Below are positions 1 to 6,167 of a stretch of 6,185 bases of DNA, in pieces. Each line of letters opens with the position of its first letter. Within the stretch, counting starts at the first letter, position 1. A model generated the notes under the pieces. It was given only the letters and a program-made list of their open reading frames with translations. It did not search any database and was not told the DNA's origin. The translations under genes and the position numbers were made by a program. Source of the DNA: an uncultured Oscillibacter sp. (GTDB taxonomy: Bacteria; Bacillota; Clostridia; Oscillospirales; Oscillospiraceae); assembly GCF_910584465.1 (NCBI RefSeq), contig NZ_CAJUBK010000093.1, positions 1 through 6,185 of the forward strand, read 5' to 3'.

Positions 1-5
1 AGGAT

Positions 6-11
6 AGGAGG
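6..11 (+). promoter_or_regulatory. ribosome binding site of the sugar transferase gene
   Basis: A perfect AGGAGG lies five bases before the ATG at 17. The site supports that ATG as the start, and the protein from it opens directly with the short basic N-terminus and membrane helix expected of the family. The first 16 bases may include the end of an upstream gene, since a TAG is present at 5-7, but the frame of such a gene cannot be determined. Confidence 0.75.
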
Positions 12-16
12 AGACG

Positions 17-643
17 ATGTATCGGCGACATATCAAGCGTCTTTTGGATATCGCGGTCTCGCTGGCCGGGCTGCTGGTGCTGGCAGTGCCGATGCTGGCG
101 GTGGCGGTGCTGATCGAGCTGGACTCCCCCGGGCCGGTGTTCTTCCGGCAGAGGCGGATCGGGATCCATAAGACGGAGTTCGAGATGCTGAAGTTCCGCA
201 CCATGTCCACGAAGGCCCCGGCGGATATGCCGACGCACCTGCTGGAGGACGCCGGGTCCTACAGCACGCCGTTCCAGTCCTTCCTGCGGAGATACTCCAT
301 CGATGAGCTCCCGCAGTTGATCTGTGTACTGAAAGATCAGATGTCCATCATCGGCCCCCGGCCGGCGCTGTGGAACCAGGAGGACCTGATCGCGGAGCGG
401 GACCGGTACGGGGCGAACGACGTGCTGCCGGGCCTGACGGGCTGGGCGCAGATCAACGGGCGGGACGAGCTGCCGATCGAAGTCAAGGCGCGGTATGACG
501 GGGAATACGCGGAGCGCATCAGCTTCGCCTTCGACTGCCGGTGCTTCTTCGGCACGATCGGGAAGGTGCTGCACCACGACGGTGTGGTGGAGGGCGGCAC
601 CGGCGAACTGGAAAAACGGGAGAAGGAGATGTCTGCGAAGTGA
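17..643 (+). CDS. small monotopic phosphoglycosyl transferase (undecaprenyl-phosphate sugar transferase)
   Basis: This 208-residue protein is predicted to transfer a sugar-1-phosphate from a UDP-sugar to undecaprenyl phosphate on the inner face of the membrane, the first step of repeat-unit assembly. It shows the whole minimal family domain (bacterial sugar transferase; PglC, CapM and the catalytic part of WbaP). A basic N-terminus is followed by one hydrophobic re-entrant helix at about residues 11-34, broken near Pro25. Next come DSPGP (36-40), FRQRRIG (43-49) and KFRTM (59-63). The Asp96-Glu97 catalytic dyad sits in SIDELPQL, followed by MSIIGPRPALWNQ (109-121) and PGLTGWAQINGRDEL (138-152). 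There is no extra N-terminal multi-helix region, so this is the short form. It is first in a tightly packed operon, and its stop overlaps the next start. The family is clear. The sugar is not: D-FucNAc (as for S. aureus CapM), D-QuiNAc, GlcNAc or a 4-keto precursor are all possible. Confidence 0.95.
   Translation: MYRRHIKRLLDIAVSLAGLLVLAVPMLAVAVLIELDSPGPVFFRQRRIGIHKTEFEMLKFRTMSTKAPADMPTHLLEDAGSYSTPFQSFLRRYSIDELPQLICVLKDQMSIIGPRPALWNQEDLIAERDRYGANDVLPGLTGWAQINGRDELPIEVKARYDGEYAERISFAFDCRCFFGTIGKVLHHDGVVEGGTGELEKREKEMSAK
623..629 (+). promoter_or_regulatory. ribosome binding site that decides the GTG start of the SDR gene
   Basis: AAGGAGA lies inside the last codons of the sugar transferase gene, ten bases before the GTG at 640. 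It favours this GTG over the in-frame ATG at 541. Starting at 541 would add 33 residues rich in Arg and Gly that do not resemble an SDR N-terminus and would place most of the extension inside the upstream coding sequence. Confidence 0.65.
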
Positions 644-1554
644 AGAGGCTGCTGATCACCGGCCTGACGGGCAAGTCCGGCATCGTTTTCGCGGAGCGGC
701 TGGCGGAGGAGGGGCTCACGGGCTCGTACGCGGTCCGGGCCGCGGTGCGTCCGGCGTCGGACACGGCGCGCCTGCGGGAGCTGCTGCCGGAGGCGGAGCT
801 CTGCCCGGGCGTGCTGGAGGACGGAGCGTACCTGGAAAAGCTGACCCGGGGAGCGGACGTCCTGTTCCACATCGCGGGGATCCACTGGTCCCTGCCCTTG
901 GTGCGGGCGGCGGCGGAGAACGGGGTCCGGCGGATGATCCTGGTCCATACCACCGGGATCTATTCGCGGTACAAGGCGGCGGGCGAAGAGTACCGCCAGA
1001 TCGACGCGGCAGTCTATGGGATCGCGGAGGAGGGCGGGATCGGCCTGACGATCCTGCGGCCCACGATGATCTATGGGACCTTGGAGGATGGGAACGTCGT
1101 GGAGTTCATCAAGATGGTGGACAAGCTGAGCCCCATGCCGGTGGTGTCCCATGGGCGATACCTGCTCCAGCCGGTCCACGCGGCGGACCTGGGGCGAGCC
1201 TACTGCCAGGTGCTGTGTCACCTGGAGGAGACGGCGGGGAAGGATTACATCCTCTCCGGGCGGGACCCGGTCCTGCTGATGGATCTGTTCCGCATGATCG
1301 CGGAGGAGCTCGGCGTCCGGCGGCGTTTCCTCAGCGTGCCGTTCCCGGCGGCCTATGCGGGGGCATGGGGGCTCTACCTGCTGAGCCTCACGCGGGCCGA
1401 CCTGCGGGAGAAGGTGCAGCGCCTTTGTGAGGACCGGGCCTTCCCGCACGAGGAGGCGGTCCGGGACTTCGGGTACGATCCCATGCCCTTCGAGGAGGGC
1501 CTGCGGGGGGAAGTGCGGGCGTACCTGGAGCGGACGAGAGGGCGGCGGACATGA
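640..1554 (+). CDS. NAD(P)-binding SDR-family protein (NAD-dependent epimerase/dehydratase-like), atypical active site
   Basis: The protein is 304 residues from a GTG start that shares four bases (GTGA) with the upstream stop, so its translation is probably coupled to the sugar transferase. An N-terminal Rossmann fold is shown by LLITGLTGKSG, with the dinucleotide motif GLTGKSG at residues 8-14. It continues with DVLFHIAGIHW (73-83), ILVHTTGIY (100-108) and LTILRPTMIYG (136-146). The C-terminal part (about 260-296) has the RDFGYDPMPFEEGL pattern seen in sugar-nucleotide SDRs. The catalytic residues are ambiguous. By spacing to LRPTMIYG, the usual YxxxK position falls on Tyr118-Asp122, with no lysine, while a YxxxK also occurs at 108-112 (YSRYK). 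It likely acts on a nucleotide- or lipid-linked keto-sugar tied to the neighbouring transferase, for example as a C4 reductase. The reaction is inference. A non-catalytic or regulatory role cannot be excluded. Confidence 0.85.
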   Translation: MKRLLITGLTGKSGIVFAERLAEEGLTGSYAVRAAVRPASDTARLRELLPEAELCPGVLEDGAYLEKLTRGADVLFHIAGIHWSLPLVRAAAENGVRRMILVHTTGIYSRYKAAGEEYRQIDAAVYGIAEEGGIGLTILRPTMIYGTLEDGNVVEFIKMVDKLSPMPVVSHGRYLLQPVHAADLGRAYCQVLCHLEETAGKDYILSGRDPVLLMDLFRMIAEELGVRRRFLSVPFPAAYAGAWGLYLLSLTRADLREKVQRLCEDRAFPHEEAVRDFGYDPMPFEEGLRGEVRAYLERTRGRRT

Positions 1555-2759
1555 AGATCCTGGTGGTCTGTCAATATTTCCACCCGGAGACGTTCCAGAT
1601 CAACGACATCTGCCGGGAGCTGGTGAGAGCGGGCGACCAGGTGACGGTGTTGACGGGGCTGCCGAACTACCCGTCCGGGAGGGTGCCGGAGGAGTACCGG
1701 CATGGCAGATCGCGGGAGGAGACCTGGGAGGGCGTCCGCGTGGTCCGCTGCTTCGAGATCGGGCGGGGGCGCGGGGCGGTCCGGCTGGGGCTGAATTACC
1801 TGAGCTACTGCCTGTCCGCGGCCCGGAAGGCCCGGGCCCTCCGGGAGGACTTCGACGTCATCTTCGTCTACCAGCTCTCCCCGGTCCTGATGGCCTATCC
1901 CGGCGTGGTGATGAAGAAGCGGATCGGGAAGCCGCTGTACCTGTATTGCTGCGACTTGTGGCCGGAGTCCGTCAAGGTGACGATCCGGGAGGAGTCGTCC
2001 CCCATCTTCCGGATGGCGGAGAGGATCAGCACCGCCCTGTACCGGGAGTGCGACGCGATTGGGGTGCAGTCCCCGGCGTTTTTCGAGTATTTCGAGCGGG
2101 TGCACGGGATCGCGCGGCAGCGGCTGCGCTATATCCCGCAGTATGCGGACGAGCGGTACCTGACGCAGGAGCTCTCATTGGACAACGGCGTGTGGGACTT
2201 CGTGTTCCTCGGCAACGTGGGCAGCGCCCAGGGGATCGACACGATCGTCGCGGCGGCGGGGATGCTGGAGGGCGCCTTCCGGTTCGAGGTCCATATCGTG
2301 GGGGACGGATCCTATCTGGAGACGGCGGAAGGGCTCGTCCGAGAGGCGGGGCTGACGGGGCTCGTCCGGTTCCACGGCCGCCAGCCGGTGGAGCGGATGC
2401 CGGAGTATTACGCGCTGGCGGACGCCTGCCTGCTGACGCTGACCGCGGGGGCGGGGTCCGTGGGCGGCACGATCCCCTCGAAGCTGCAGGGGTACATGGC
2501 GGCGGGGAAGATGGTCATCGGGGCCATCGACGGGCCCGCGAGGGAGACGATCGAAGAGGCGGGCTGCGGCCTGTGCGCCGGCGCGGGGGACGCCGCGGGG
2601 CTGGCGGAGCGCATGGCGGAGCTGATGCGGCATCCGGAGCGCTATCGGGACTGCGGCGCGAATGGCCGCAGGTACTTCATCCGGCATTTCTCGCGGGGGG
2701 AGTACATGAAAAAGACCCGGGGGATCCTGGGCGATCTAGTGGAGGCAGGACATGTTTGA
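1551..2759 (+). CDS. wbuB: GT4-type glycosyltransferase, WbuB/CapL-like (probable L-FucNAc transferase)
   Basis: This 402-residue GT-B-fold transferase is predicted to move a sugar from a nucleotide donor to the lipid-linked first sugar at the cytoplasmic membrane face. The N-terminal acceptor domain starts MKILVVCQYFHPE and continues with NDICREL (18-24) and LTGLPNYPSG (34-43). The WbuB/WcaI-type DLWPES motif is at 135-140. The C-terminal donor domain has FLGNVGSAQGID (219-230), VGDGS (250-254) and IPSKLQGYMAAGK (308-320), which stands where other GT4 enzymes carry the E-x7-E motif. Length is normal for the family. The ATG overlaps the SDR stop (ATGA, 1551-1554) with only a weak GAGAGG (1536-1541) in front, so coupling is likely. 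The next three genes make UDP-L-FucNAc, and the S. aureus CapL and E. coli O26 WbuB relatives are linked to L-FucNAc transfer, so that donor is the best guess. Family assignment is firm; donor and acceptor are inferred. Confidence 0.92.
   Translation: MKILVVCQYFHPETFQINDICRELVRAGDQVTVLTGLPNYPSGRVPEEYRHGRSREETWEGVRVVRCFEIGRGRGAVRLGLNYLSYCLSAARKARALREDFDVIFVYQLSPVLMAYPGVVMKKRIGKPLYLYCCDLWPESVKVTIREESSPIFRMAERISTALYRECDAIGVQSPAFFEYFERVHGIARQRLRYIPQYADERYLTQELSLDNGVWDFVFLGNVGSAQGIDTIVAAAGMLEGAFRFEVHIVGDGSYLETAEGLVREAGLTGLVRFHGRQPVERMPEYYALADACLLTLTAGAGSVGGTIPSKLQGYMAAGKMVIGAIDGPARETIEEAGCGLCAGAGDAAGLAERMAELMRHPERYRDCGANGRRYFIRHFSRGEYMKKTRGILGDLVEAGHV
2741..2745 (+). promoter_or_regulatory. ribosome binding site of fnlA
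   Basis: GGAGG lies within the end of the upstream glycosyltransferase gene, six bases before the ATG at 2752. It supports that start, which overlaps the upstream stop by eight bases (2752-2759). The resulting N-terminus, MFEEKTLMITGGTG, is the one expected for the family. Confidence 0.65.
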
Positions 2760-3792
2760 GGAAAAGACGTTGATGATCACCGGAGGGACGGGGAGCTTCG
2801 GGAACGCGGTGCTGGCGCGTTTTTTAGGGACGGATATCGGGGAGATCCGGATCTTCTCGCGGGACGAGAAGAAGCAGGACGACATGCGGCACGAGTACCA
2901 GATGCGGGCCCCAGAGGCGGCGGAGAAGCTGCGGTTCTACATCGGGGACGTGCGGGACCCGCGGTCGGTGCGGGACGCGATGCAGGGGGTGGACTACATC
3001 TTCCACGCGGCGGCGCTGAAGCAGGTGCCATCGTGCGAGTTCTTCCCGCTGGAGGCGGTGAAGACGAACGTGTTCGGGACGGAGAACGTGCTGACGGCGG
3101 CGGTGGAGGCCGGGGTGGAGGCGGCGATCTGCCTGTCCACGGACAAGGCGGCGTACCCGGTGAACGCCATGGGGACGTCGAAGGCGATGATGGAGAAGGT
3201 GATCGTGGCGAAGGCGCGGACGGTGGGCCGCGGCGGGACGAGGATCTGCTGCACGCGGTACGGGAACGTGATGTGCAGCCGGGGGAGCGTGATCCCGCTG
3301 TGGATCGAGCAGATCCGCGCGGGGGAGCCGATCACGATCACGGAGCCGAAGATGACCCGGTTCATCATGTCTCTGGAGGAGGCGGTGGACCTGGTGCTGT
3401 TCGCCTTCGAACACGGGGAGAGCGGGGACATCCTGGTGCAGAAGGCGCCGGCGTGCACGATCGAGGTGCTGGCCAGGGCGGTGACGGAGCTGTTCGACCC
3501 GGGGCACGAGGTCCGCGTCATCGGCGTGCGGCACGGGGAGAAGCTGTACGAGACGCTGCTGACCAACGAGGAGTGCGCCGGTGCGGTGGACCTTGGGGCG
3601 TTCTACCGGGTGCCCTGCGACAAGCGTGGGCTGAACTATGACAAGTATTTCCGGAAGGGCCGGAGCGGGCAGGACACGCTGACGGAGTTCAACAGCAGCA
3701 ATACGGAGCTGCTGGATGTGGAGCAGGTGAAGGAGAAGCTGCTGGCCCTGCGGTACATCCGGGAGGAGCTGGGGAGAGAGGAGGCGCGGTGA
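2752..3792 (+). CDS. fnlA: UDP-GlcNAc 4,6-dehydratase / 5-epimerase, FnlA/CapE type
   Basis: First enzyme of UDP-L-FucNAc synthesis: it removes water across C4 and C6 of UDP-GlcNAc and inverts C5, giving a UDP-4-keto-6-deoxy-L-sugar in the cytosol. The 346-residue protein is a soluble extended SDR, about the size of S. aureus CapE, without the membrane domain of the longer CapD/PglF dehydratases. Motifs are the dinucleotide loop GGTGSFG (11-17), IFSRDEKKQDDMR (34-46), the family signature FHAAALKQVPSCEFFP (84-99) and LSTDKAAYPVNAMGTSK (128-144). Asp131-Lys132 and Lys144 are present, and Met140 stands where most SDRs have the catalytic Tyr, as in CapE. TRYGNVM (168-174), MTRF (201-204) and RHGEKLYETL (260-269) complete the fold. 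It is followed after one base by fnlB and then fnlC, which carry out the next steps. Third codon positions are strongly biased to G. A rare TTA codon (2824-2826) sits in a T-run. Assignment is firm. Confidence 0.96.
   Translation: MFEEKTLMITGGTGSFGNAVLARFLGTDIGEIRIFSRDEKKQDDMRHEYQMRAPEAAEKLRFYIGDVRDPRSVRDAMQGVDYIFHAAALKQVPSCEFFPLEAVKTNVFGTENVLTAAVEAGVEAAICLSTDKAAYPVNAMGTSKAMMEKVIVAKARTVGRGGTRICCTRYGNVMCSRGSVIPLWIEQIRAGEPITITEPKMTRFIMSLEEAVDLVLFAFEHGESGDILVQKAPACTIEVLARAVTELFDPGHEVRVIGVRHGEKLYETLLTNEECAGAVDLGAFYRVPCDKRGLNYDKYFRKGRSGQDTLTEFNSSNTELLDVEQVKEKLLALRYIREELGREEAR
3779..3784 (+). promoter_or_regulatory. ribosome binding site of fnlB
   Basis: A perfect AGGAGG lies in the last codons of fnlA, nine bases before the ATG at 3794. 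The start follows the fnlA stop (3790-3792) after a single base, so ribosomes ending fnlA could restart here. The N-terminus from this ATG is directly the Rossmann strand MKVLITGAKG. Confidence 0.75.
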
Positions 3793-3793
3793 G

Positions 3794-4975
3794 ATGAAGG
3801 TCCTCATCACGGGAGCGAAGGGGTTCGTCGGGCGGAACCTCTGTGCCGCGCTGGAGGCGGTGCGGGACGGACAGGACCGGCGGGCGGACCATGCCCTGGC
3901 GGACCTGGTCCTGTATCCCTATGACGTGACCAACGGGCCGGAGGAGCTGGAGGCGTGGTGCGCGGAGTGCGACTTCGTGTTCAACCTGGCGGGCGTGAAC
4001 CGGCCGAAGGACGAGGGGGAGTTCATGGCGGGGAACTTCGGCTTCGCCTCCACGCTGCTGGAGACGCTGAAGCGGCACGGGAACACGTGCCCGGTGATGC
4101 TGGCCAGCTCGATCCAGGCGTCGCTGACAGGGCGGTACGCCGGGAGCGCGTACGGGGAGAGCAAGAAGGCGGGGGAGGAGCTGTTCTTCCGGTACGGGCG
4201 GGAGACGGGGGCGGAGGTGCTGGTCTACCGGTTCCCGAACCTGTTCGGGAAGTGGTGCCGTCCGAACTATAACTCGGTGGTGGCGACGTTCTGCCACAAC
4301 ACGGCCCACGGCCTGCCGATCCGGGTGGACGACCCCGGTGCGGCGCTGGACCTGGTGTATATCGACGACGTGGTGGAGGAGCTGATCCGTGCGCTGCGGG
4401 GCCAGGCGGCCCGGGAGGGGGCGTGGTGCGTGGTGCCCGTGCACCACGAGACGACCCTGGGCCATGTGGCGGAGACCATCCGCTCCTTCCCGCGCCTGCG
4501 GGAGGGCCTGGAGGTGCCGGACCTGTCGGACAGCCTGACACGGGATCTGTACGCCACGTACCTGTCCTACCTCCCGGCGTCCGGGGCGGTCCGGGATCTG
4601 GAGATGAAGGAGGACGCGCGGGGCAGCTTCACGGAGCTGATCCGCACGCCGGACCGGGGCCAGCTCTCCGTCAACATCTCCAAGCCCGGGGTGACGAAGG
4701 GCCGGCACTGGCACCACACGAAGAACGAGGAGTTCATCGTGGTGAAGGGGGAGGCCCTGATCCGGCAGCGGCGGATCGGCACGCAGGCGGACGGCAGCCC
4801 CTATCCCGTCGAGGAGCACCGGGTCTCCGGGCGGCGCCTCCAGGCGGTGGCGATGCTCCCGGGCCATACCCACGAGATCGTGAACCTCTCGGAGACGGAG
4901 GACCTGGTGACCGTCATGTGGGCCAGCGAGCCCTTCGACCCGGAGCGGCCGGATACGTTCTCTCAGGAGGTGTGA
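3794..4975 (+). CDS. fnlB: bifunctional UDP-sugar C3-epimerase / C4-reductase, FnlB/CapF type (SDR plus cupin)
   Basis: Second enzyme of UDP-L-FucNAc synthesis. In the characterised S. aureus CapF, a C-terminal zinc cupin domain epimerises C3 of the FnlA/CapE product and an N-terminal SDR domain reduces C4 with NADPH, giving UDP-N-acetyl-L-talosamine-type sugar. Both domains are visible. The SDR has GAKGFVG (7-13), NLAGVNRP (64-71), a Ser at 105-106, Tyr120-x3-Lys124 (YGESK) and the family run RFPNLFGKWCRPNYNSV (146-162). The cupin starts near DARGSFTE (274-281), with RGQLSVNISKPGVTKG (288-303) leading into HWHHTKNEE (305-313). The likely metal ligands are among His305, His307, His308, Glu312-313 and His360 (PGHTHEI). 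The C-terminus FDPERPDTF (381-389) is also typical. At 393 residues it is about 20 longer than the S. aureus protein, mainly from a charged stretch at about 24-40 and a short insertion before Tyr120. No key residue appears missing. Confidence 0.96.
   Translation: MKVLITGAKGFVGRNLCAALEAVRDGQDRRADHALADLVLYPYDVTNGPEELEAWCAECDFVFNLAGVNRPKDEGEFMAGNFGFASTLLETLKRHGNTCPVMLASSIQASLTGRYAGSAYGESKKAGEELFFRYGRETGAEVLVYRFPNLFGKWCRPNYNSVVATFCHNTAHGLPIRVDDPGAALDLVYIDDVVEELIRALRGQAAREGAWCVVPVHHETTLGHVAETIRSFPRLREGLEVPDLSDSLTRDLYATYLSYLPASGAVRDLEMKEDARGSFTELIRTPDRGQLSVNISKPGVTKGRHWHHTKNEEFIVVKGEALIRQRRIGTQADGSPYPVEEHRVSGRRLQAVAMLPGHTHEIVNLSETEDLVTVMWASEPFDPERPDTFSQEV
4965..4970 (+). promoter_or_regulatory. ribosome binding site of fnlC
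   Basis: A perfect AGGAGG overlaps the last codons of fnlB and sits eight bases before the ATG at 4979. It supports that start even though it gives the protein an N-terminus longer than usual for the family. The gap between the fnlB stop and this ATG is three bases. Confidence 0.75.
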
Positions 4976-4978
4976 GGC

Positions 4979-6163
4979 ATGGGCAAGAAGCAGGAGCGCC
5001 GGGACGTCCGGTTCCGGGACGACGGCAGGCTGAAGCTGCTGATCATCGTGGGGACCCGGCCGGAGATCATCCGCCTGTCCGCCGTGATCGAGAAATGCCG
5101 GAGGTATTTCGACTGCATCCTGGCCCATACCGGGCAGAACTACGACTACAACCTCAACGGCGTCTTCTTCAAGGACCTGCGCCTGGACGAGCCGGAGGTC
5201 TATCTGGACGCCGTGGGCAGCGACCTGGGGGAGACGATCGGGAACATCATCAGCGGCTCGTACAAGCTGATGGCGGAGCTCCGGCCCGACGCGCTGCTGA
5301 TCCTGGGGGACACGAACTCGTGCCTCTCGGCCATCGCGGCCAAGCGGCTGCACGTCCCCATCTTCCACATGGAGGCGGGGAACCGCTGCAAGGACGAGTG
5401 TCTGCCGGAGGAGACGAACCGGCGGATCGTGGACATCATCTCGGACGTGAACCTGGCGTATTCCGAGCATGCCCGGCGGTACCTCCAGGAGTGCGGCCTG
5501 CCCAAGGAGCGGACCTTCGTCACGGGCTCCCCCATGGCGGAGGTGCTGCATAAGAACCTGGGACAGATCGAGGGCAGCGATATCCATGCCCGCTTGGGTC
5601 TGGAGCGGGGGCGGTACATCCTGCTCTCCGCCCACCGGGAGGAGAACATCGACACGGAGGAGAACTTCCGCTCGCTGTTCACGGCGGTGAACGAGATGGC
5701 GCGGCGCTACGACCTGCCGGTGCTGTACTCGTGCCACCCCCGCAGCCGCAGGCGGCTGGAGGAGAGCGGGTTCCGGCTGGACGAGCGGGTCGTCCGGCAT
5801 GAGCCGCTGGGCTTCCATGACTATAACTGCCTGCAGCTCCATGCCTTCGCGGTGGTCAGCGACAGCGGCACGCTGCCGGAGGAGAGCAGCTTCTTCACCT
5901 CCATCGGCCGTCCCTTCCCCGCGGTGTGCATCCGCACCAGCACGGAGCGGCCGGAGGCCATGGACAAGGGCTGCTTCGTCCTGGCGGGCATCGGGCCGGG
6001 CTCCCTCCTCCAGGCCGTGGACACCGCCGTGGGGATGGTCCGCAGCGGCGACTTCGGCCTCCCCGTCCCGGATTACCTGGACGAGAACGTCTCCGGCAAG
6101 GTCGTCAAGATCGTACAGAGCTTCACCCACGTCGTCGATAACTTCGTCTGGAGGAAAGGCTGA
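4979..6163 (+). CDS. fnlC: UDP-N-acetyl sugar 2-epimerase forming UDP-L-FucNAc, FnlC/CapG type (WecB family)
   Basis: Third enzyme of the route: it inverts C2 of the FnlB product to give UDP-N-acetyl-L-fucosamine. The 394-residue protein has the non-hydrolysing UDP-GlcNAc 2-epimerase (WecB) fold. Motifs are VGTRPEIIRLS (24-34), HTGQNYDYNLN (50-60), GDTNSCLSAI (110-119), HMEAGNRC (130-137), LPEETNRRIVD (142-152), SAHREEN (217-223), LGFHDYN (277-283) and SDSGTLPEESS (294-304). Residues matching the acidic and His catalytic set of WecB are present: Asp111, Glu132, Glu144 or Glu145, and His219. GDTNSCLSA, EAGNRC and GFHDYN separate the FnlC/WbjD branch from ordinary WecB, so L-FucNAc rather than ManNAc is expected. 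About 15 charged residues precede the conserved core and have no obvious counterpart in relatives, but the ribosome binding site supports the start. The last 230 bases use far more C-ending codons than fnlA does. Confidence 0.96.
   Translation: MGKKQERRDVRFRDDGRLKLLIIVGTRPEIIRLSAVIEKCRRYFDCILAHTGQNYDYNLNGVFFKDLRLDEPEVYLDAVGSDLGETIGNIISGSYKLMAELRPDALLILGDTNSCLSAIAAKRLHVPIFHMEAGNRCKDECLPEETNRRIVDIISDVNLAYSEHARRYLQECGLPKERTFVTGSPMAEVLHKNLGQIEGSDIHARLGLERGRYILLSAHREENIDTEENFRSLFTAVNEMARRYDLPVLYSCHPRSRRRLEESGFRLDERVVRHEPLGFHDYNCLQLHAFAVVSDSGTLPEESSFFTSIGRPFPAVCIRTSTERPEAMDKGCFVLAGIGPGSLLQAVDTAVGMVRSGDFGLPVPDYLDENVSGKVVKIVQSFTHVVDNFVWRKG
6155..6159 (+). promoter_or_regulatory. ribosome binding site of the gene entering at the 3' end
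   Basis: AAAGG lies eight bases before the ATG at 6168, with a further GGAGG just upstream at 6150-6154. Purine-rich signals at this spacing after the fnlC stop make the ATG at 6168 a credible translation start. Confidence 0.5.
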
Positions 6164-6167
6164 GCCC

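Noticed and set aside
541..639. Possible 33-residue N-terminal extension of the SDR protein using the ATG at 541.
   Set aside because: The extension lies inside the sugar transferase gene, has no SDR-like sequence and places residues before the dinucleotide-binding strand that the family lacks. The GTG at 640 has a ribosome binding site and the normal start of the fold.
1427..2773. A 448-codon plus-strand frame overlapping the WbuB-like gene.
   Set aside because: The translation is Gly-, Arg- and Ala-rich with no domain pattern. The overlapping frame at 1551-2759 encodes an intact GT4 transferase with family motifs, so this is a shadow.
2852..2872. Perfect 8-bp hairpin considered as a transcription terminator or attenuator.
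   Set aside because: It is inside the fnlA coding sequence, has no following T-run (the T-run lies before it) and falls on the highly conserved FSRDEKK codons.
3326..3345. Short direct repeat of GATCAC near the middle of fnlA.
   Set aside because: It is two copies of a 6-base unit encoding Ile-Thr-Ile-Thr, a common segment of the family at this position, and needs no further explanation.
3033..3641. Open -1 frame within fnlA that could be the continuation of a frameshift product after the slippery heptamer.
   Set aside because: Its composition (runs of Gly, Arg, Asp, Glu) is that of an out-of-frame reading of GC-rich DNA, with no conserved segment, so I do not call it a gene. The heptamer itself is kept only as a low-interest finding.
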